Shown here one piece after another: positions 1 to 9,091 of a DNA stretch of 64,000 bases; the first letter of the stretch is position 1; each line of letters begins with the position of its first letter. The stretch comes from Ahniella affigens (GTDB taxonomy: Bacteria; Pseudomonadota; Gammaproteobacteria; Xanthomonadales; Ahniellaceae), in contig NZ_CP027860.1 of assembly GCF_003015185.1 (NCBI RefSeq), positions 5,907,550 through 5,971,549 of the forward strand, in the 5' to 3' direction. Both the position numbers and the translations under genes were made by a program. Below the pieces are notes generated by a model. It searched no databases and was not told where the DNA came from. It worked only from the letters and a program-made list of their open reading frames with translations.

Positions 1-73
1 CATGTTTTTTCAGTTCGGCATAACGCGCCTTGGGTCGATGCCAAAGCTGGTACCAGAGTCGACCGAGGCCCAT
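1..73 (-). CDS. partial CDS, polysaccharide-cluster gene running off left edge
   Basis: An ATG at 73 on the minus strand opens a frame of 24 codons without a stop, beginning Met-Gly-Leu-Gly-Arg-Leu-Trp-Tyr-Gln-Leu-Trp-His and rich in basic residues. It begins 14 nt after the stop of the glycosyltransferase upstream, which fits the tight packing of this minus-strand cluster. Too little is present to name a family; another sugar-transfer or modification enzyme is likely from context only. No strong ribosome binding site is visible, so the exact start is uncertain. Confidence 0.45.
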   Translation of the reverse strand, partial: MGLGRLWYQLWHRPKARYAELKKH

Positions 74-87
74 TTGTCGCCAACGAC

Positions 88-1032
88 TCACGGCACGCGC
101 CCAAGGAAATGGCCCTTGGCTCCGGCAAAGCGAATGCGCTGCACCGGGCCCCGCCACGCCTGATACCGAACATAAGCGCGCGCAATTCGAAGCCACGCGC
201 CGAGTCGACTAATTGGCGGCCAAGGCGACACGCCATTGAAGCGCAGCACCTGCATCCAACTCTGCTGAATGCCAAGGTTGAGACGCCTCAGATAGTCCAC
301 CTCCAAACGCGCGATCGACAGGATGTGGGTGACGCGCAAGGCCGGCAGATAGGCCACGCCCTGGCCTTTGGCTAACAAATGCAGAACGATGTCGTTATCG
401 CCCGCCGAACTCAAACTCTTGCCGCGCCGATCCATCAATTTTCGCTCGCCGCGTCGGAACGCCGCCGCCCAATCTACCGCTAAGGTCGTGCGCAGGACCA
501 TGCCCGCACCCATCGGCGCGAACAGCGGATAGTCGAGCCGCTGACCCGGTTGTCCAGGCACGGACTGAATCTCCGGGCCCAGATCGCGCAAGGCAAGCAA
601 GGGCAGAAACTCGTTTGCAAACGGCGGAATCGGGCCATCGAACTCCGGTAGGCAGGGCCCACCGAGCGCGCCGATGTCGGCATGGGCATCAAGATAAGCG
701 CAAGCATCGGCGAGGTAGTTGGGACTCAATCCATTGTCATCATCGACCAGCACCAGAATTGGTGCCTTGGCCTCAAGAAACCCCGTGGCCCGGGCCTCGC
801 TCAAACCAAGTCTCGGTTCCGGGACAATGCGCAAGTGCAGTGTTGGAGGCGCGTGAATGGTGTCCCGCTGCAGCGCCGGCGTCGAGCCATTGTCGATGAT
901 CAAGACTTCGAACGCAGGCATCGGCAGCGTTTGCGCTGCGAGTGCTGCGAGCACGCGTGCCAGCCTTGGCAAATCCGGATTGTGCGCGCAAATCAGCACC
1001 GAGATTGCGGGACTTGTGAGCACGCTATCCAT
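88..1032 (-). CDS. family 2 glycosyltransferase
   Basis: Predicted 314-aa GT-A fold glycosyltransferase, expected to move a sugar from a nucleotide donor to the growing polysaccharide at the cytoplasmic face of the membrane. The N-terminus ISVLICAHN (residues 10-18), the IIDNGS strand (45-50) and the acidic metal-binding triplet DDD (97-99, in VLVDDDN) are typical of GT2 enzymes. The start at 1032 puts the catalytic domain near residue 9; in-frame ATGs at 1068 and 1104 would add an unconserved extension. It lies 99 nt after the carbamoyltransferase gene in the same direction. Donor and linkage cannot be read from sequence. Confidence 0.87.
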   Translation of the reverse strand: MDSVLTSPAISVLICAHNPDLPRLARVLAALAAQTLPMPAFEVLIIDNGSTPALQRDTIHAPPTLHLRIVPEPRLGLSEARATGFLEAKAPILVLVDDDNGLSPNYLADACAYLDAHADIGALGGPCLPEFDGPIPPFANEFLPLLALRDLGPEIQSVPGQPGQRLDYPLFAPMGAGMVLRTTLAVDWAAAFRRGERKLMDRRGKSLSSAGDNDIVLHLLAKGQGVAYLPALRVTHILSIARLEVDYLRRLNLGIQQSWMQVLRFNGVSPWPPISRLGAWLRIARAYVRYQAWRGPVQRIRFAGAKGHFLGRVP

Positions 1033-1131
1033 GACGCTGTCAGCTCGCTCAGGGCCGATCAAGGGCATCGGTCTTGCCGCTCTGACGCCAGCGCACGTCG
1101 CCACGGATCCGGAACAGCCAGGCGTAGAGCC

Positions 1132-2937
1132 TCAGGCCAAAGACTTGAAGCGATCGACCCATGCGATCTTCTCCTCGCGGCTCAATTGCATTGGATTGCG
1201 GAATAGTTGGTCATCGATGACCAAGAAGTCGATATCGGTATGCAGAAAGCAATCCCAGGCCTCGCTGGCAGTACGCACGATCGGCTCGCCCGCAACATTG
1301 AAGCTGGTATTGATCAACATCGGCACGCCGGTGCACCGTTCGAAGGCGCTGAGCAGGCGATGCATATCGGCATGCGTGCCAGCATGCACCGTTTGCAGGC
1401 GGGCGGTGTAGTCGACATGCACCACGCTGTCGACCTCGCAGCGGCGCGCATCCAATCGCGCGCGCATGTCGGTTTGGTCACTGTTGCTGGCGATGCGTCG
1501 ATCAGCGCGCAAGGGCTCGACGAATTGCATATAGCGCGACGGGCCGCTGTGATCGAACCATTCGCCGCTGCGCTCTTCGAGGATGATCGGTGCAAAAGGT
1601 CGAAACCCTTCGCGAAACTTCACCGCGAGATTCAGCCGCGATTGCATGCCAGGCACGCGTGCATCTGCCAGGATGGAACGCGCACCCAAGGCTCTGGCCC
1701 CGAGTTCCATGCGATCGCGACACCAGGCAACGATGCTGCCGTTGGCAAGCAGGCCGGCGACCGTTTCGAATAGGTCGTCACCCACTTCGACGCGATAGGG
1801 TTCAGCCGCCGCCGGCGCCTGACCCGGCAACGAGCCGAGATAGTAACCGCGGTCCTCAACCCGTAAGCCGGGCAGCAGACCTTGTTGCCATTGATCCATC
1901 AGTGCCGCGCCGAGGCCCGTTGCCATGTCGCCACCCACGGGTGAGTTGATCACCTGCGCGAACAGGCCGCTACGCCGGACAATGCCCGCGGCAACACAGT
2001 TCTGTGCGCAGCCGCCAGCGAACAGCAAGGTGCTTTCGCCCGTCAGTGCCTTGGCCTGCGCGGCCATGGCCATCACCGATTCTTCGAACACGAGTTGCAG
2101 CGAGGCTGCCAAATCAGCGTGCTCGGACCGCAATGGATCGCTCTTCTGGCGTGCCGGCATGCCGATCGTCGCTGCGACCCAAGGCAGCAAGGTATCGAGT
2201 TGATGCGGATGGAATTGCGCGTCGCGCGCCAGCCGTATCGCTCCGCCTTCGCCTTGCTGCAGCAACTGCCGCAAGGCCATCGCAAAACGCGGTTGACCAT
2301 AGGGCGCGAGACCCATGACTTTGTATTCGGAGCCGAAGCTCGGGAAGCCCAGAAAGCGCGTGGTCAGGGTATAGAACAGGCCCAGGCCATTTTCACCCGG
2401 AAGTTCGGCCAGCATCTCGATGCCTTGTGCACTGATGCGGCCAATCGAGGCATTGCTGTCCTCGCCCTTGCCATCCACGCACAAGAACGCCGCGCGCTCG
2501 CAATCCGTCGTGAAAAAGGCGCCAACCACATGGGTCAGGTGATGCCAGGCGAAACGCTGTGTGGCCTGCGGCATCAATGCGGCCGCTTGGGTCGCGAACG
2601 GATGGCCGAAGCCTGGTCGGCGATCGAACTTAGACCGCAGCGAGGACCAGCCGCGACTCAGCCAGGATGAGGGCGCGCGTGTTCGATCGAACACCGTAGT
2701 CTGAAACAACTTTTCGGAGAACACGACGGTTTGTACTTGAGCCGGCGTCAGGCCGGCATCCGCGAGCAAGTCAGCGATGGCCGCTGCCGGAAAGCCGCCA
2801 TCATGTTTGATGCGGCTGTAGCGCTCCTGCTGGCTGGCGCCCAGCAGGCGTCCATCAACCATCAGCGCGGCATTGGCATCGTGACCCAGCGAGCCGCCAA
2901 TGCCAAGGGTGATTCGGGGTAGATTCCTGAGCGTCAT
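1132..2937 (-). CDS. NodU/CmcH-type carbamoyltransferase
   Basis: Predicted 601-aa O-carbamoyltransferase, which uses carbamoyl phosphate and ATP to add a carbamoyl group to a sugar hydroxyl. The ASKHA-like N-terminal part shows GIGGSLGHDANAAL (12-25), a QERYSRIKHDGGFP stretch and an HHLTH motif. The C-terminal part shows ELGARALGARSI, close to the family signature. The start at 2937 gives the usual length of about 600 aa; the frame extends upstream to 3105 but only through unconserved residues overlapping wzt. In this cluster it probably decorates the exported polysaccharide, as carbamoyltransferases do in Nod factors and some O-antigens. The acceptor sugar is unknown. Confidence 0.9.
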   Translation of the reverse strand: MTLRNLPRITLGIGGSLGHDANAALMVDGRLLGASQQERYSRIKHDGGFPAAAIADLLADAGLTPAQVQTVVFSEKLFQTTVFDRTRAPSSWLSRGWSSLRSKFDRRPGFGHPFATQAAALMPQATQRFAWHHLTHVVGAFFTTDCERAAFLCVDGKGEDSNASIGRISAQGIEMLAELPGENGLGLFYTLTTRFLGFPSFGSEYKVMGLAPYGQPRFAMALRQLLQQGEGGAIRLARDAQFHPHQLDTLLPWVAATIGMPARQKSDPLRSEHADLAASLQLVFEESVMAMAAQAKALTGESTLLFAGGCAQNCVAAGIVRRSGLFAQVINSPVGGDMATGLGAALMDQWQQGLLPGLRVEDRGYYLGSLPGQAPAAAEPYRVEVGDDLFETVAGLLANGSIVAWCRDRMELGARALGARSILADARVPGMQSRLNLAVKFREGFRPFAPIILEERSGEWFDHSGPSRYMQFVEPLRADRRIASNSDQTDMRARLDARRCEVDSVVHVDYTARLQTVHAGTHADMHRLLSAFERCTGVPMLINTSFNVAGEPIVRTASEAWDCFLHTDIDFLVIDDQLFRNPMQLSREEKIAWVDRFKSLA

Positions 2938-3040
2938 GGCTGGCGGTACATCCAAAATGCGGTGGCTCGGTCGGCGGGCACTGCGCTGGCCGGCATGCCT
3001 TCGTGTTGATGAAGCAATTGGGGGAACGGCCGAACCGGGT

Positions 3041-4291
3041 TCATAGCGCTGGCGCGTCCGCAAGTAAGGACCAATGGCCGCCAATGGCCAGCGCGCCAAT
3101 CGCATCGATGCTGACCCCGGGTGGACTCGGTCGCGGGCTGACCCAGTCGAAGCTCAGCACATCATGTTGCACGTCGAAGTTCTCGTTCTTCTCGCCGAAC
3201 CAGATCGATAGCTTGTACAGCCCGGTCAATAGCGGCAGCTCGCCTGCGTCAAGTAAAGCCCAGCCGGCCCGAAGCGGTCGGGCTTCGAAATCCGGGTCCT
3301 GCTGGGTGTTGAAGCCGAACACGGGGGCGCCGGCCGCCGTGTGGACGACGGCACCTATCAGAATGGGATGCAACTCGCGTGGCGAATTGAATTGCACGAG
3401 CACCCGCAATTGGCCACGGCTCATCAACGCCTCATCGATTCGTACATCGACGATCTGCGGTCGGCTCGCATCTACTTGGCGTCTGAAGCCCGCGCGCGGC
3501 AGACTCTGTGTGTAGAAATTCAGCGCTTCGCGGATCGGTCCATCGAAAACTTTGTTGCCCTGAGCCAAGACCAGCCCGCGCCGAGTCAGACTGGCCACAG
3601 CCGCGTTGTTGTGACTGACGAACAACACCGTGCGCCCTTCGTTTTTGGCCACCGCTTCCATCTTGCCCAGGCACTTGGCTTGAAAGGCCAGATCCCCAAC
3701 GGCAAGCACTTCGTCGACAATCAGAATGTCGGGTTCCAGATGCGCCGCCACCGAGAACGCGAGGCGCATATGCATGCCGCTGCTGTAACGCTTGATGGGC
3801 GTATCGAGAAAGCGCTCGACTTCGGCGAAGGCGACGATCTCATCGAACTTGCGCGCAATCTCGGCGCGGCGCATGCCCAGAATGGCGCCATTCAAGAAGA
3901 TGTTCTCGCGGCCCGTAAGCTCGGGATGAAAACCGGTGCCAACCTCGAGCAGACTGGCGACCCGACCGCATATGCGCGCCTGGCCTTCGCTGGGCTCGGT
4001 GATCCGCGACAGGAGTTTCAGCAAGGTTGATTTGCCCGCACCGTTGCGGCCGATCACGCCGACCACTTCGCCGGCCTCAATGCGAAACGAGACCCCGCGC
4101 AGCGCCCAGAACTCCTCGCTGATCTGGCCTTCAAGCACCGGCCGACCGCGCAGGAAATCACCGAAGCGACGCGTACTGTCACGCACCGATCGGCTGATCC
4201 GATCACGGAAACTTGGCGACGTCTCGACCCTCTGATGACCGATCAGATAGGACTTGCCCAGATTCTCGACGTCGATCGCAAAACCGCTCAT
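3041..4291 (-). CDS. wzt: O-antigen ABC exporter ATPase Wzt with C-terminal domain
   Basis: Predicted 416-aa ATPase of a polysaccharide ABC exporter. The Walker A motif GRNGAGKST is at 81-89, the signature YSSGM at 169-173 and the Walker B ILIVDE at 189-194. About 170 residues follow the nucleotide-binding domain, as in Wzt proteins whose C-terminal beta-sandwich recognises the capped end of the chain. The ATG at 4291 overlaps the permease stop by 4 nt (ATGA), which decides the start over an upstream in-frame ATG at 4471. A two-component Wzm/Wzt pair indicates that the polysaccharide is completed in the cytoplasm before export, rather than by the Wzx/Wzy route. Confidence 0.93.
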   Translation of the reverse strand: MSGFAIDVENLGKSYLIGHQRVETSPSFRDRISRSVRDSTRRFGDFLRGRPVLEGQISEEFWALRGVSFRIEAGEVVGVIGRNGAGKSTLLKLLSRITEPSEGQARICGRVASLLEVGTGFHPELTGRENIFLNGAILGMRRAEIARKFDEIVAFAEVERFLDTPIKRYSSGMHMRLAFSVAAHLEPDILIVDEVLAVGDLAFQAKCLGKMEAVAKNEGRTVLFVSHNNAAVASLTRRGLVLAQGNKVFDGPIREALNFYTQSLPRAGFRRQVDASRPQIVDVRIDEALMSRGQLRVLVQFNSPRELHPILIGAVVHTAAGAPVFGFNTQQDPDFEARPLRAGWALLDAGELPLLTGLYKLSIWFGEKNENFDVQHDVLSFDWVSPRPSPPGVSIDAIGALAIGGHWSLLADAPAL

Positions 4292-5115
4292 GCGATGTCG
4301 GCGAAGAAGCGCTCGGTCCGTCGGAAGCGGCGCAAACCGAGCCAGAGCAGAACCACAGTGACGGCCAGACTGCTGAGAAGCGCATTGGTGTTCAACGGCA
4401 CAGCGCCGCCGAGCAGGCACCAGCGGAAGCCATCGATGACGCCGACCATGGGATTCAATTGATATAGCCAACGCCAGGCCTCAGGGACGATATTGCTAGA
4501 GAACCCGACCGGCGATACATAGAGCCCGAGTTGCACCAGGAACGGCACGACGAAACGAAAATCGCGGTACTTCAAACTCAGCGAGGCAAACCAGATGCCG
4601 GGGCCGGCAGCCGTCAAGATCGCGAGCAGAATGAATGCCGGCAACATCAATATCCGCCAATCCGGCAACACCTGGTACCAGAGCATCAAGGCTGCCAGCA
4701 GCAACGCACTGATGGCGAAATCGACCAGGGCCACGACCATGCTGGCAATCGGGATGATCAAACGCGGAAAGTACACTTTGCCGATCAAGCTCGTCCCGGT
4801 GATCATGCTGTCGGCAGCGGCGGCGAGTGCGGTTGAACTCAAATACCAGGGCAGCATGCCGACGAAGACCAGAATCGCATACGGCACGTCGCCCGCGCTC
4901 GGCAGCTTGGCCAAGCGACCGAACACGACGGTGAACACCAACATGGTCAGCAAAGGCCGCACGATGGCCCACGCAGCGCCGATCACGGTCTGCTTGTAGC
5001 GCACCGAGATATCGCGCTTGGCGAGCTGCCAGAACAGTTCGCGATAGCGCCAGAGATCCTGCCAGTAATGGCTGTGCCGGGAATCAGGCGTGATCAGCAG
5101 GATGGTGTCAGTCAT
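4288..5115 (-). CDS. wzm: O-antigen ABC exporter permease Wzm
   Basis: Predicted 275-aa ABC-2 type integral membrane protein with about six hydrophobic segments. The N-terminal part (YRELFWQLAKRDISVRYKQT) is the amphipathic region typical of Wzm/KpsM/TagG permeases. It should form the channel through which Wzt drives the polysaccharide across the inner membrane. It overlaps the glycosyltransferase upstream and wzt downstream by 4 nt on each side, so the exporter is translated as a coupled pair. Confidence 0.93.
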   Translation of the reverse strand: MTDTILLITPDSRHSHYWQDLWRYRELFWQLAKRDISVRYKQTVIGAAWAIVRPLLTMLVFTVVFGRLAKLPSAGDVPYAILVFVGMLPWYLSSTALAAAADSMITGTSLIGKVYFPRLIIPIASMVVALVDFAISALLLAALMLWYQVLPDWRILMLPAFILLAILTAAGPGIWFASLSLKYRDFRFVVPFLVQLGLYVSPVGFSSNIVPEAWRWLYQLNPMVGVIDGFRWCLLGGAVPLNTNALLSSLAVTVVLLWLGLRRFRRTERFFADIA

Positions 5116-6215
5116 GACGGCGTGGGTTCGGCAAAGCGCTGTTCGATCTGCTTGAGCAAACGCGCGATATTGGCAGCAAAGGCGGGTTTACCAAAGCACT
5201 TCAAGGTCTTCTGCGACAATGATTCGCGGTCTCGGGTATCGCTCACTGCGGCAGCGATCGATGCCGGGAGCTGATTCATATCGGCCAGATGCCCCAGTTG
5301 GCCTTCAAGCAAGGCGTCGACACTGCCATCGACATCCAGACCCAATGCTGGCGTGCCACAGGCCATGGCCTCGATGAAGACAATGCCGAAGCCTTCCTTG
5401 GTACTTGGCATGACGAAGAGATCGGATTCGCGATACAGCTGAGGCAGTACCTCGGGCTCGACCCGGCCAAGGAATCGCACACGCTCGGAAACCCCCAGTC
5501 GTTCGGCGTTAAAGGCCAGCCGCGCCTGATCATCGCCACCGCCTGCGATCAGATAGATCAGATCCGGATACTGGCAAATCAGATCCGGCAGGGCCGCGAT
5601 GACGCGGTCGATGCCCTTGTAGCGATCATGGCTGCTCAGACGCGCGACCGTACAAAGCACCGGCCAGGCCGCTGTGGGCACAAGCTGAGCCTGCCTGAAC
5701 GCGGATCGGCGCGGGCCAGGATGAAACATGGCCTGCACCGTATTCGGCAACACATGCACGTGCTCGGGCGCCAGCGCTGCCCAACTCAGAAAGCGGGCGC
5801 GCGTAAAGCGACTGACAGCGGTGACCAGATCGGCTCGGAGCGTTGCCCTCGTATCGGCAGGTCGCGGTCGTTCCCAGGCGTCGATCCCGTGAATCTGCAG
5901 CCAGATGGGCCGGCCGCTGATTCGCTTCATGATGGCTGCGACGCGCATGAAGTGGATGTGCGCACAGAAAATCACCGTCGGTCGCTGTCGGCGCACGGCG
6001 CGCAGCGCCATGGCGACAAAACGAAACCGGCTGCCACCCGCATCGCGGACGGCGATCTTCGCTCGTTGCGGCGATTCAACTCGGCCCAGACTCAGCACGT
6101 CGATGTGCGCCACAGCAGCACTGTCGCTCAGGGCCTCCAGTAGATCCCGGTTGTATTGCGCAATCCCGCCGTAGGCGCCCCAGGCATCGGTGACCAAGGC
6201 CAGAATGCGGATCAC
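5112..6215 (-). CDS. family 4 (GT-B) glycosyltransferase
   Basis: Predicted 367-aa GT4 glycosyltransferase. The N-terminal ILALVTDAWGAYGGIAQYNRDL holds the acceptor-side glycine-rich loop. The C-terminal half has FVMPSTKEGFGIVFIEAMACG, the E-x7-E region that binds the nucleotide sugar in this family. A GTG at 6215 overlaps the preceding stop by 4 nt (GTGA), matching the spacing used throughout the cluster; a TTG at 6224 is the alternative. It sits directly before wzm, so it probably adds a late sugar of the chain. Donor specificity is not readable. Confidence 0.9.
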   Translation of the reverse strand: MIRILALVTDAWGAYGGIAQYNRDLLEALSDSAAVAHIDVLSLGRVESPQRAKIAVRDAGGSRFRFVAMALRAVRRQRPTVIFCAHIHFMRVAAIMKRISGRPIWLQIHGIDAWERPRPADTRATLRADLVTAVSRFTRARFLSWAALAPEHVHVLPNTVQAMFHPGPRRSAFRQAQLVPTAAWPVLCTVARLSSHDRYKGIDRVIAALPDLICQYPDLIYLIAGGGDDQARLAFNAERLGVSERVRFLGRVEPEVLPQLYRESDLFVMPSTKEGFGIVFIEAMACGTPALGLDVDGSVDALLEGQLGHLADMNQLPASIAAAVSDTRDRESLSQKTLKCFGKPAFAANIARLLKQIEQRFAEPTPS

Positions 6216-7252
6216 GGCTGACAACTCTCGACGATCCGCTGCAAGGTCGCGTCATCGACGCTGCGGCAACTCGCATAACGATGATTGCGCCAGCGCCGCA
6301 GCAACTGAGCTGCGGGCATCGGTCCGATCAGGCCGGCGATTTGCCCGAACCGGCGGCCATCAAGCTCCGCCAGCGGGCCCTTCGGAGCAGCCCGATAAAT
6401 CGACAGCAAACGGCGTTGATAGCTGGCCGCGAAATCAATCGGCAAGCGGCGCCAACTGCGAAACGCCGCAACCCCGAGCAATTGCCGCGCGACGGTCGCA
6501 TCGTTGCGACTTGCCGTTTCGGCCATGAACGCTTCCATCAGCAGCAGCGAGGTGTAGGCCAGTTTCTCCCACTGCAGGCTGTAGCGGAGTTCATCATGGA
6601 CGCCGATTGCCGCGCGCGCCAAAGGTACTTCGACCGCAACGCCTGGCATCAGCGCGCAGTTCAGATACAGCCAGATATCGCCCGCGGCATCGGCGCGTCG
6701 TTGCAATGGGAGGATCGGTCGGGCAATGGCATCCGCAATCGCGTCGCGGCGAAACATCGGCACATGCGGTGCCGGTTGCTCGCTGAGCAACCATTGCGCC
6801 GGTGTCAGGATGCGCGCAGCACGCTCGTTGGCGGGCGCGAATTCGAGACGGCCATCCGCCTGCTTGCTAGCGTCGACCAGGGTGCCGAAAGAGGCGGTGG
6901 CGCCAGTCGCTTCCATGGCTGCAATCTGTAACGACAGCTTTTCCGGTGCCAACAGGTCGTCGGAATCGAGGAACTGCACATAGCGCCCGCGCGCCGCTGC
7001 CAAGCCAGTCTGGCGCGCGACAATGGAGCCGGAATTGGTTTGCCGCAAAATGTGTTGGCTGACGCCGACCACGTCGGCCACCGGCAGATCCACGCTGTCC
7101 AAAGCGGGCGTCGAACCATCGTCGACGAGAATCAGTTCGCCGTTGCCGAGACCATGTTTGGCCACCTCGGCCAAGGCTCGGTGCGCCGTTTGCAGCGTGT
7201 CACGTAAGGGGCCCAGGCGATTGAAGGCGGGAACGATGACGCTCACAATCAT
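6212..7252 (-). CDS. family 2 glycosyltransferase
   Basis: Predicted 346-aa GT2 enzyme. VSVIVPAFNR opens the protein, followed by ILVDDGSTP and the FLDSDD metal-binding motif (YVQFLDSDDLL). The second half, typical of longer GT2 proteins, probably reads the acceptor. The ATG at 7252 overlaps the AsnB stop by 4 nt; the frame extends upstream within asnB but the extension is not conserved in kind. It is one of three glycosyltransferases in the window's cluster, which suggests at least a three-sugar structure, though further genes may lie beyond the left edge. Confidence 0.9.
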   Translation of the reverse strand: MIVSVIVPAFNRLGPLRDTLQTAHRALAEVAKHGLGNGELILVDDGSTPALDSVDLPVADVVGVSQHILRQTNSGSIVARQTGLAAARGRYVQFLDSDDLLAPEKLSLQIAAMEATGATASFGTLVDASKQADGRLEFAPANERAARILTPAQWLLSEQPAPHVPMFRRDAIADAIARPILPLQRRADAAGDIWLYLNCALMPGVAVEVPLARAAIGVHDELRYSLQWEKLAYTSLLLMEAFMAETASRNDATVARQLLGVAAFRSWRRLPIDFAASYQRRLLSIYRAAPKGPLAELDGRRFGQIAGLIGPMPAAQLLRRWRNHRYASCRSVDDATLQRIVESCQP

Positions 7253-9090
7253 GTCGGAAGTCCCTGTGCCGTCCAGACATAGGCGGCGAGATTGCGTGCG
7301 GGTGAGGACTGCATCCCTACGCCGAATCGACTCTCGCCGACGTCGATGCGAACAGTGCTGTCCCACGGTGAGTGTGTCAGAGGCGCCGCGAAGCCGGTTT
7401 TTCGGCGCTGGACGACGGCTGCGGGCAATGGCTGGCGCGGTGCGTGGGCCAGCAATTGCTTGCCACGGGCGAGATTCCCGGAGCGAATCAGACCCGCGAG
7501 GGACTGATAAAGCGTCCAGTCCACCAGCGGCGTACGAACTTCGATCGAGTGCGCCATTGATGCCCAATCGCAATCGCGCAGGAGTTGATTGCGCATGTAG
7601 TTCGACGCTTCCAGACAGGTGACGCGAGCAAAATCGGAACCTGGGTCGGGCTGAATCGACGCGCTCAGGCGTTGCCGGATATCCAAGCGCTCTAAGCCCG
7701 CAGCGGTGAGCTCCGGGCCGATCAGTCCCGCGATTTCAAAAGGCATGAACAGACCGCGCCGAAGCAGATAGCTTCCCGCCAGCGAGTCGACCAGTTCGAG
7801 TGCGCCGGCGGCGCGAATCAAATGCGGGCGCCATTGCTTCAGCATGGGATAGCTGATTCGCCGCACGAGTTGACCTAAGCCCGGCAGCGCCGCTGGCAGG
7901 GCGGCGAGCCGGCGCCAGCGCGGCACCGTTGAAAAACTCGGATAGCCGCCGAGCAATTCATCGCCGCCAAGTCCATTGTTCACTACCTTCAAGCCTTGCT
8001 CGCGACAGGACTTGGCTGCGAACCAGGTATTGATGCCATCGATGGAAGGCTGATCCATCGCTGCCAATAAAGCCCCCAGATCGTCGCGCAATTCGGTGTT
8101 GCTCACTGAGCGCAACGTGTGTGTCGCGCCATACGCATCAGCGCTGGACTGGGCCAGTGCGGATTCGTCGAGTTCACTACCGCGGAATGGCTCGAACACA
8201 ATCGTGCTGGAGCGAATCTCGTTCGGACTTTGTTCGCGCATTAGCGCCAGCACGGCTGCCGAATCAATCCCGCCCGACAAGAACACCCCGACAGGTACAT
8301 CGGCCACCAAGTGTGCGCCGACACTGTCGGCGAACGCCGCCCGCAGCCGCTCCTGCAAGGCGCCGCGTGGCAGGGTTTCGGGCGCCGTGTGATGCAACAG
8401 GCTGGCCAGATGACTGTGCATGGCGATGCGCCGAATTCCAAACGCGTCGACTTCGACATAGCTTCCAGCCGGCACAGCCCGAATGCCGGCATGTGTCGTG
8501 AAGGGTTCAGGCACACTGCCGGTCAGCAGAAACCCGACCAACCCGGCGGGCTCATGCGCGGACGAAATCGTACCGCCGGCGAGCAGCGCTTTGACTTGCG
8601 ATGCGACCCGAATCGTCCAGCCATCGTCGGCATAGTAAAGTGGTTTGATACCGAACGGATCTCGGCCCAGTAACAGCCGCTGTTCGACTTGATCGAAAAT
8701 CGCCAGGGCGTACATGCCGCGCAGATGCGCGAACATTTGGCTTCCGTACTGTTGATAGGCAGCGAGAATGACTTCAGTATCCGATTGCGTCCGGAATTCG
8801 TGACCGAGACGTCCGAGTTCGGTGCGCAAGGATCGGTAGTTGTATATCTCACCGTTGAACACGATGACATAGCGATCATTCGCCCGCGTCATCGGTTGTG
8901 CGGCTCGCGGATCGAGGTCGATGATGGCCAGACGTCGATGGCCCATGCCAATCCGACCGTCTGCCGATAGCCATTCGCCGTGACCATCGGGGCCTCGCAA
9001 GCGCATGTGATCCCGAATACGGCGAAGCTCCTCGCGTTCCACCGGCAGCGCGGCATGCTGATAGGCATAGATGGCGACGAGGCCGCACAT
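7249..9090 (-). CDS. asnB: glutamine-hydrolysing asparagine synthase-type amidotransferase
   Basis: Predicted 613-aa class II glutamine amidotransferase. Cys2 directly after Met1 is the glutaminase nucleophile (MCGLVAIY), followed by the RGPDG and HRRLAIIDL motifs. The synthetase half has the PP-loop SGGIDSAA and the LGGDELLGGY motif. Inside polysaccharide loci, AsnB-like enzymes such as WbpS are thought to amidate sugar uronic acids rather than make free asparagine. The dehydrogenase two genes upstream would supply such an acid, so uronamide formation is the favoured inference; ordinary asparagine synthesis cannot be excluded. The start at 9090 follows the preceding stop after a single base. 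Confidence 0.92.
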   Translation of the reverse strand: MCGLVAIYAYQHAALPVEREELRRIRDHMRLRGPDGHGEWLSADGRIGMGHRRLAIIDLDPRAAQPMTRANDRYVIVFNGEIYNYRSLRTELGRLGHEFRTQSDTEVILAAYQQYGSQMFAHLRGMYALAIFDQVEQRLLLGRDPFGIKPLYYADDGWTIRVASQVKALLAGGTISSAHEPAGLVGFLLTGSVPEPFTTHAGIRAVPAGSYVEVDAFGIRRIAMHSHLASLLHHTAPETLPRGALQERLRAAFADSVGAHLVADVPVGVFLSGGIDSAAVLALMREQSPNEIRSSTIVFEPFRGSELDESALAQSSADAYGATHTLRSVSNTELRDDLGALLAAMDQPSIDGINTWFAAKSCREQGLKVVNNGLGGDELLGGYPSFSTVPRWRRLAALPAALPGLGQLVRRISYPMLKQWRPHLIRAAGALELVDSLAGSYLLRRGLFMPFEIAGLIGPELTAAGLERLDIRQRLSASIQPDPGSDFARVTCLEASNYMRNQLLRDCDWASMAHSIEVRTPLVDWTLYQSLAGLIRSGNLARGKQLLAHAPRQPLPAAVVQRRKTGFAAPLTHSPWDSTVRIDVGESRFGVGMQSSPARNLAAYVWTAQGLPT

Positions 9091-9091
9091 G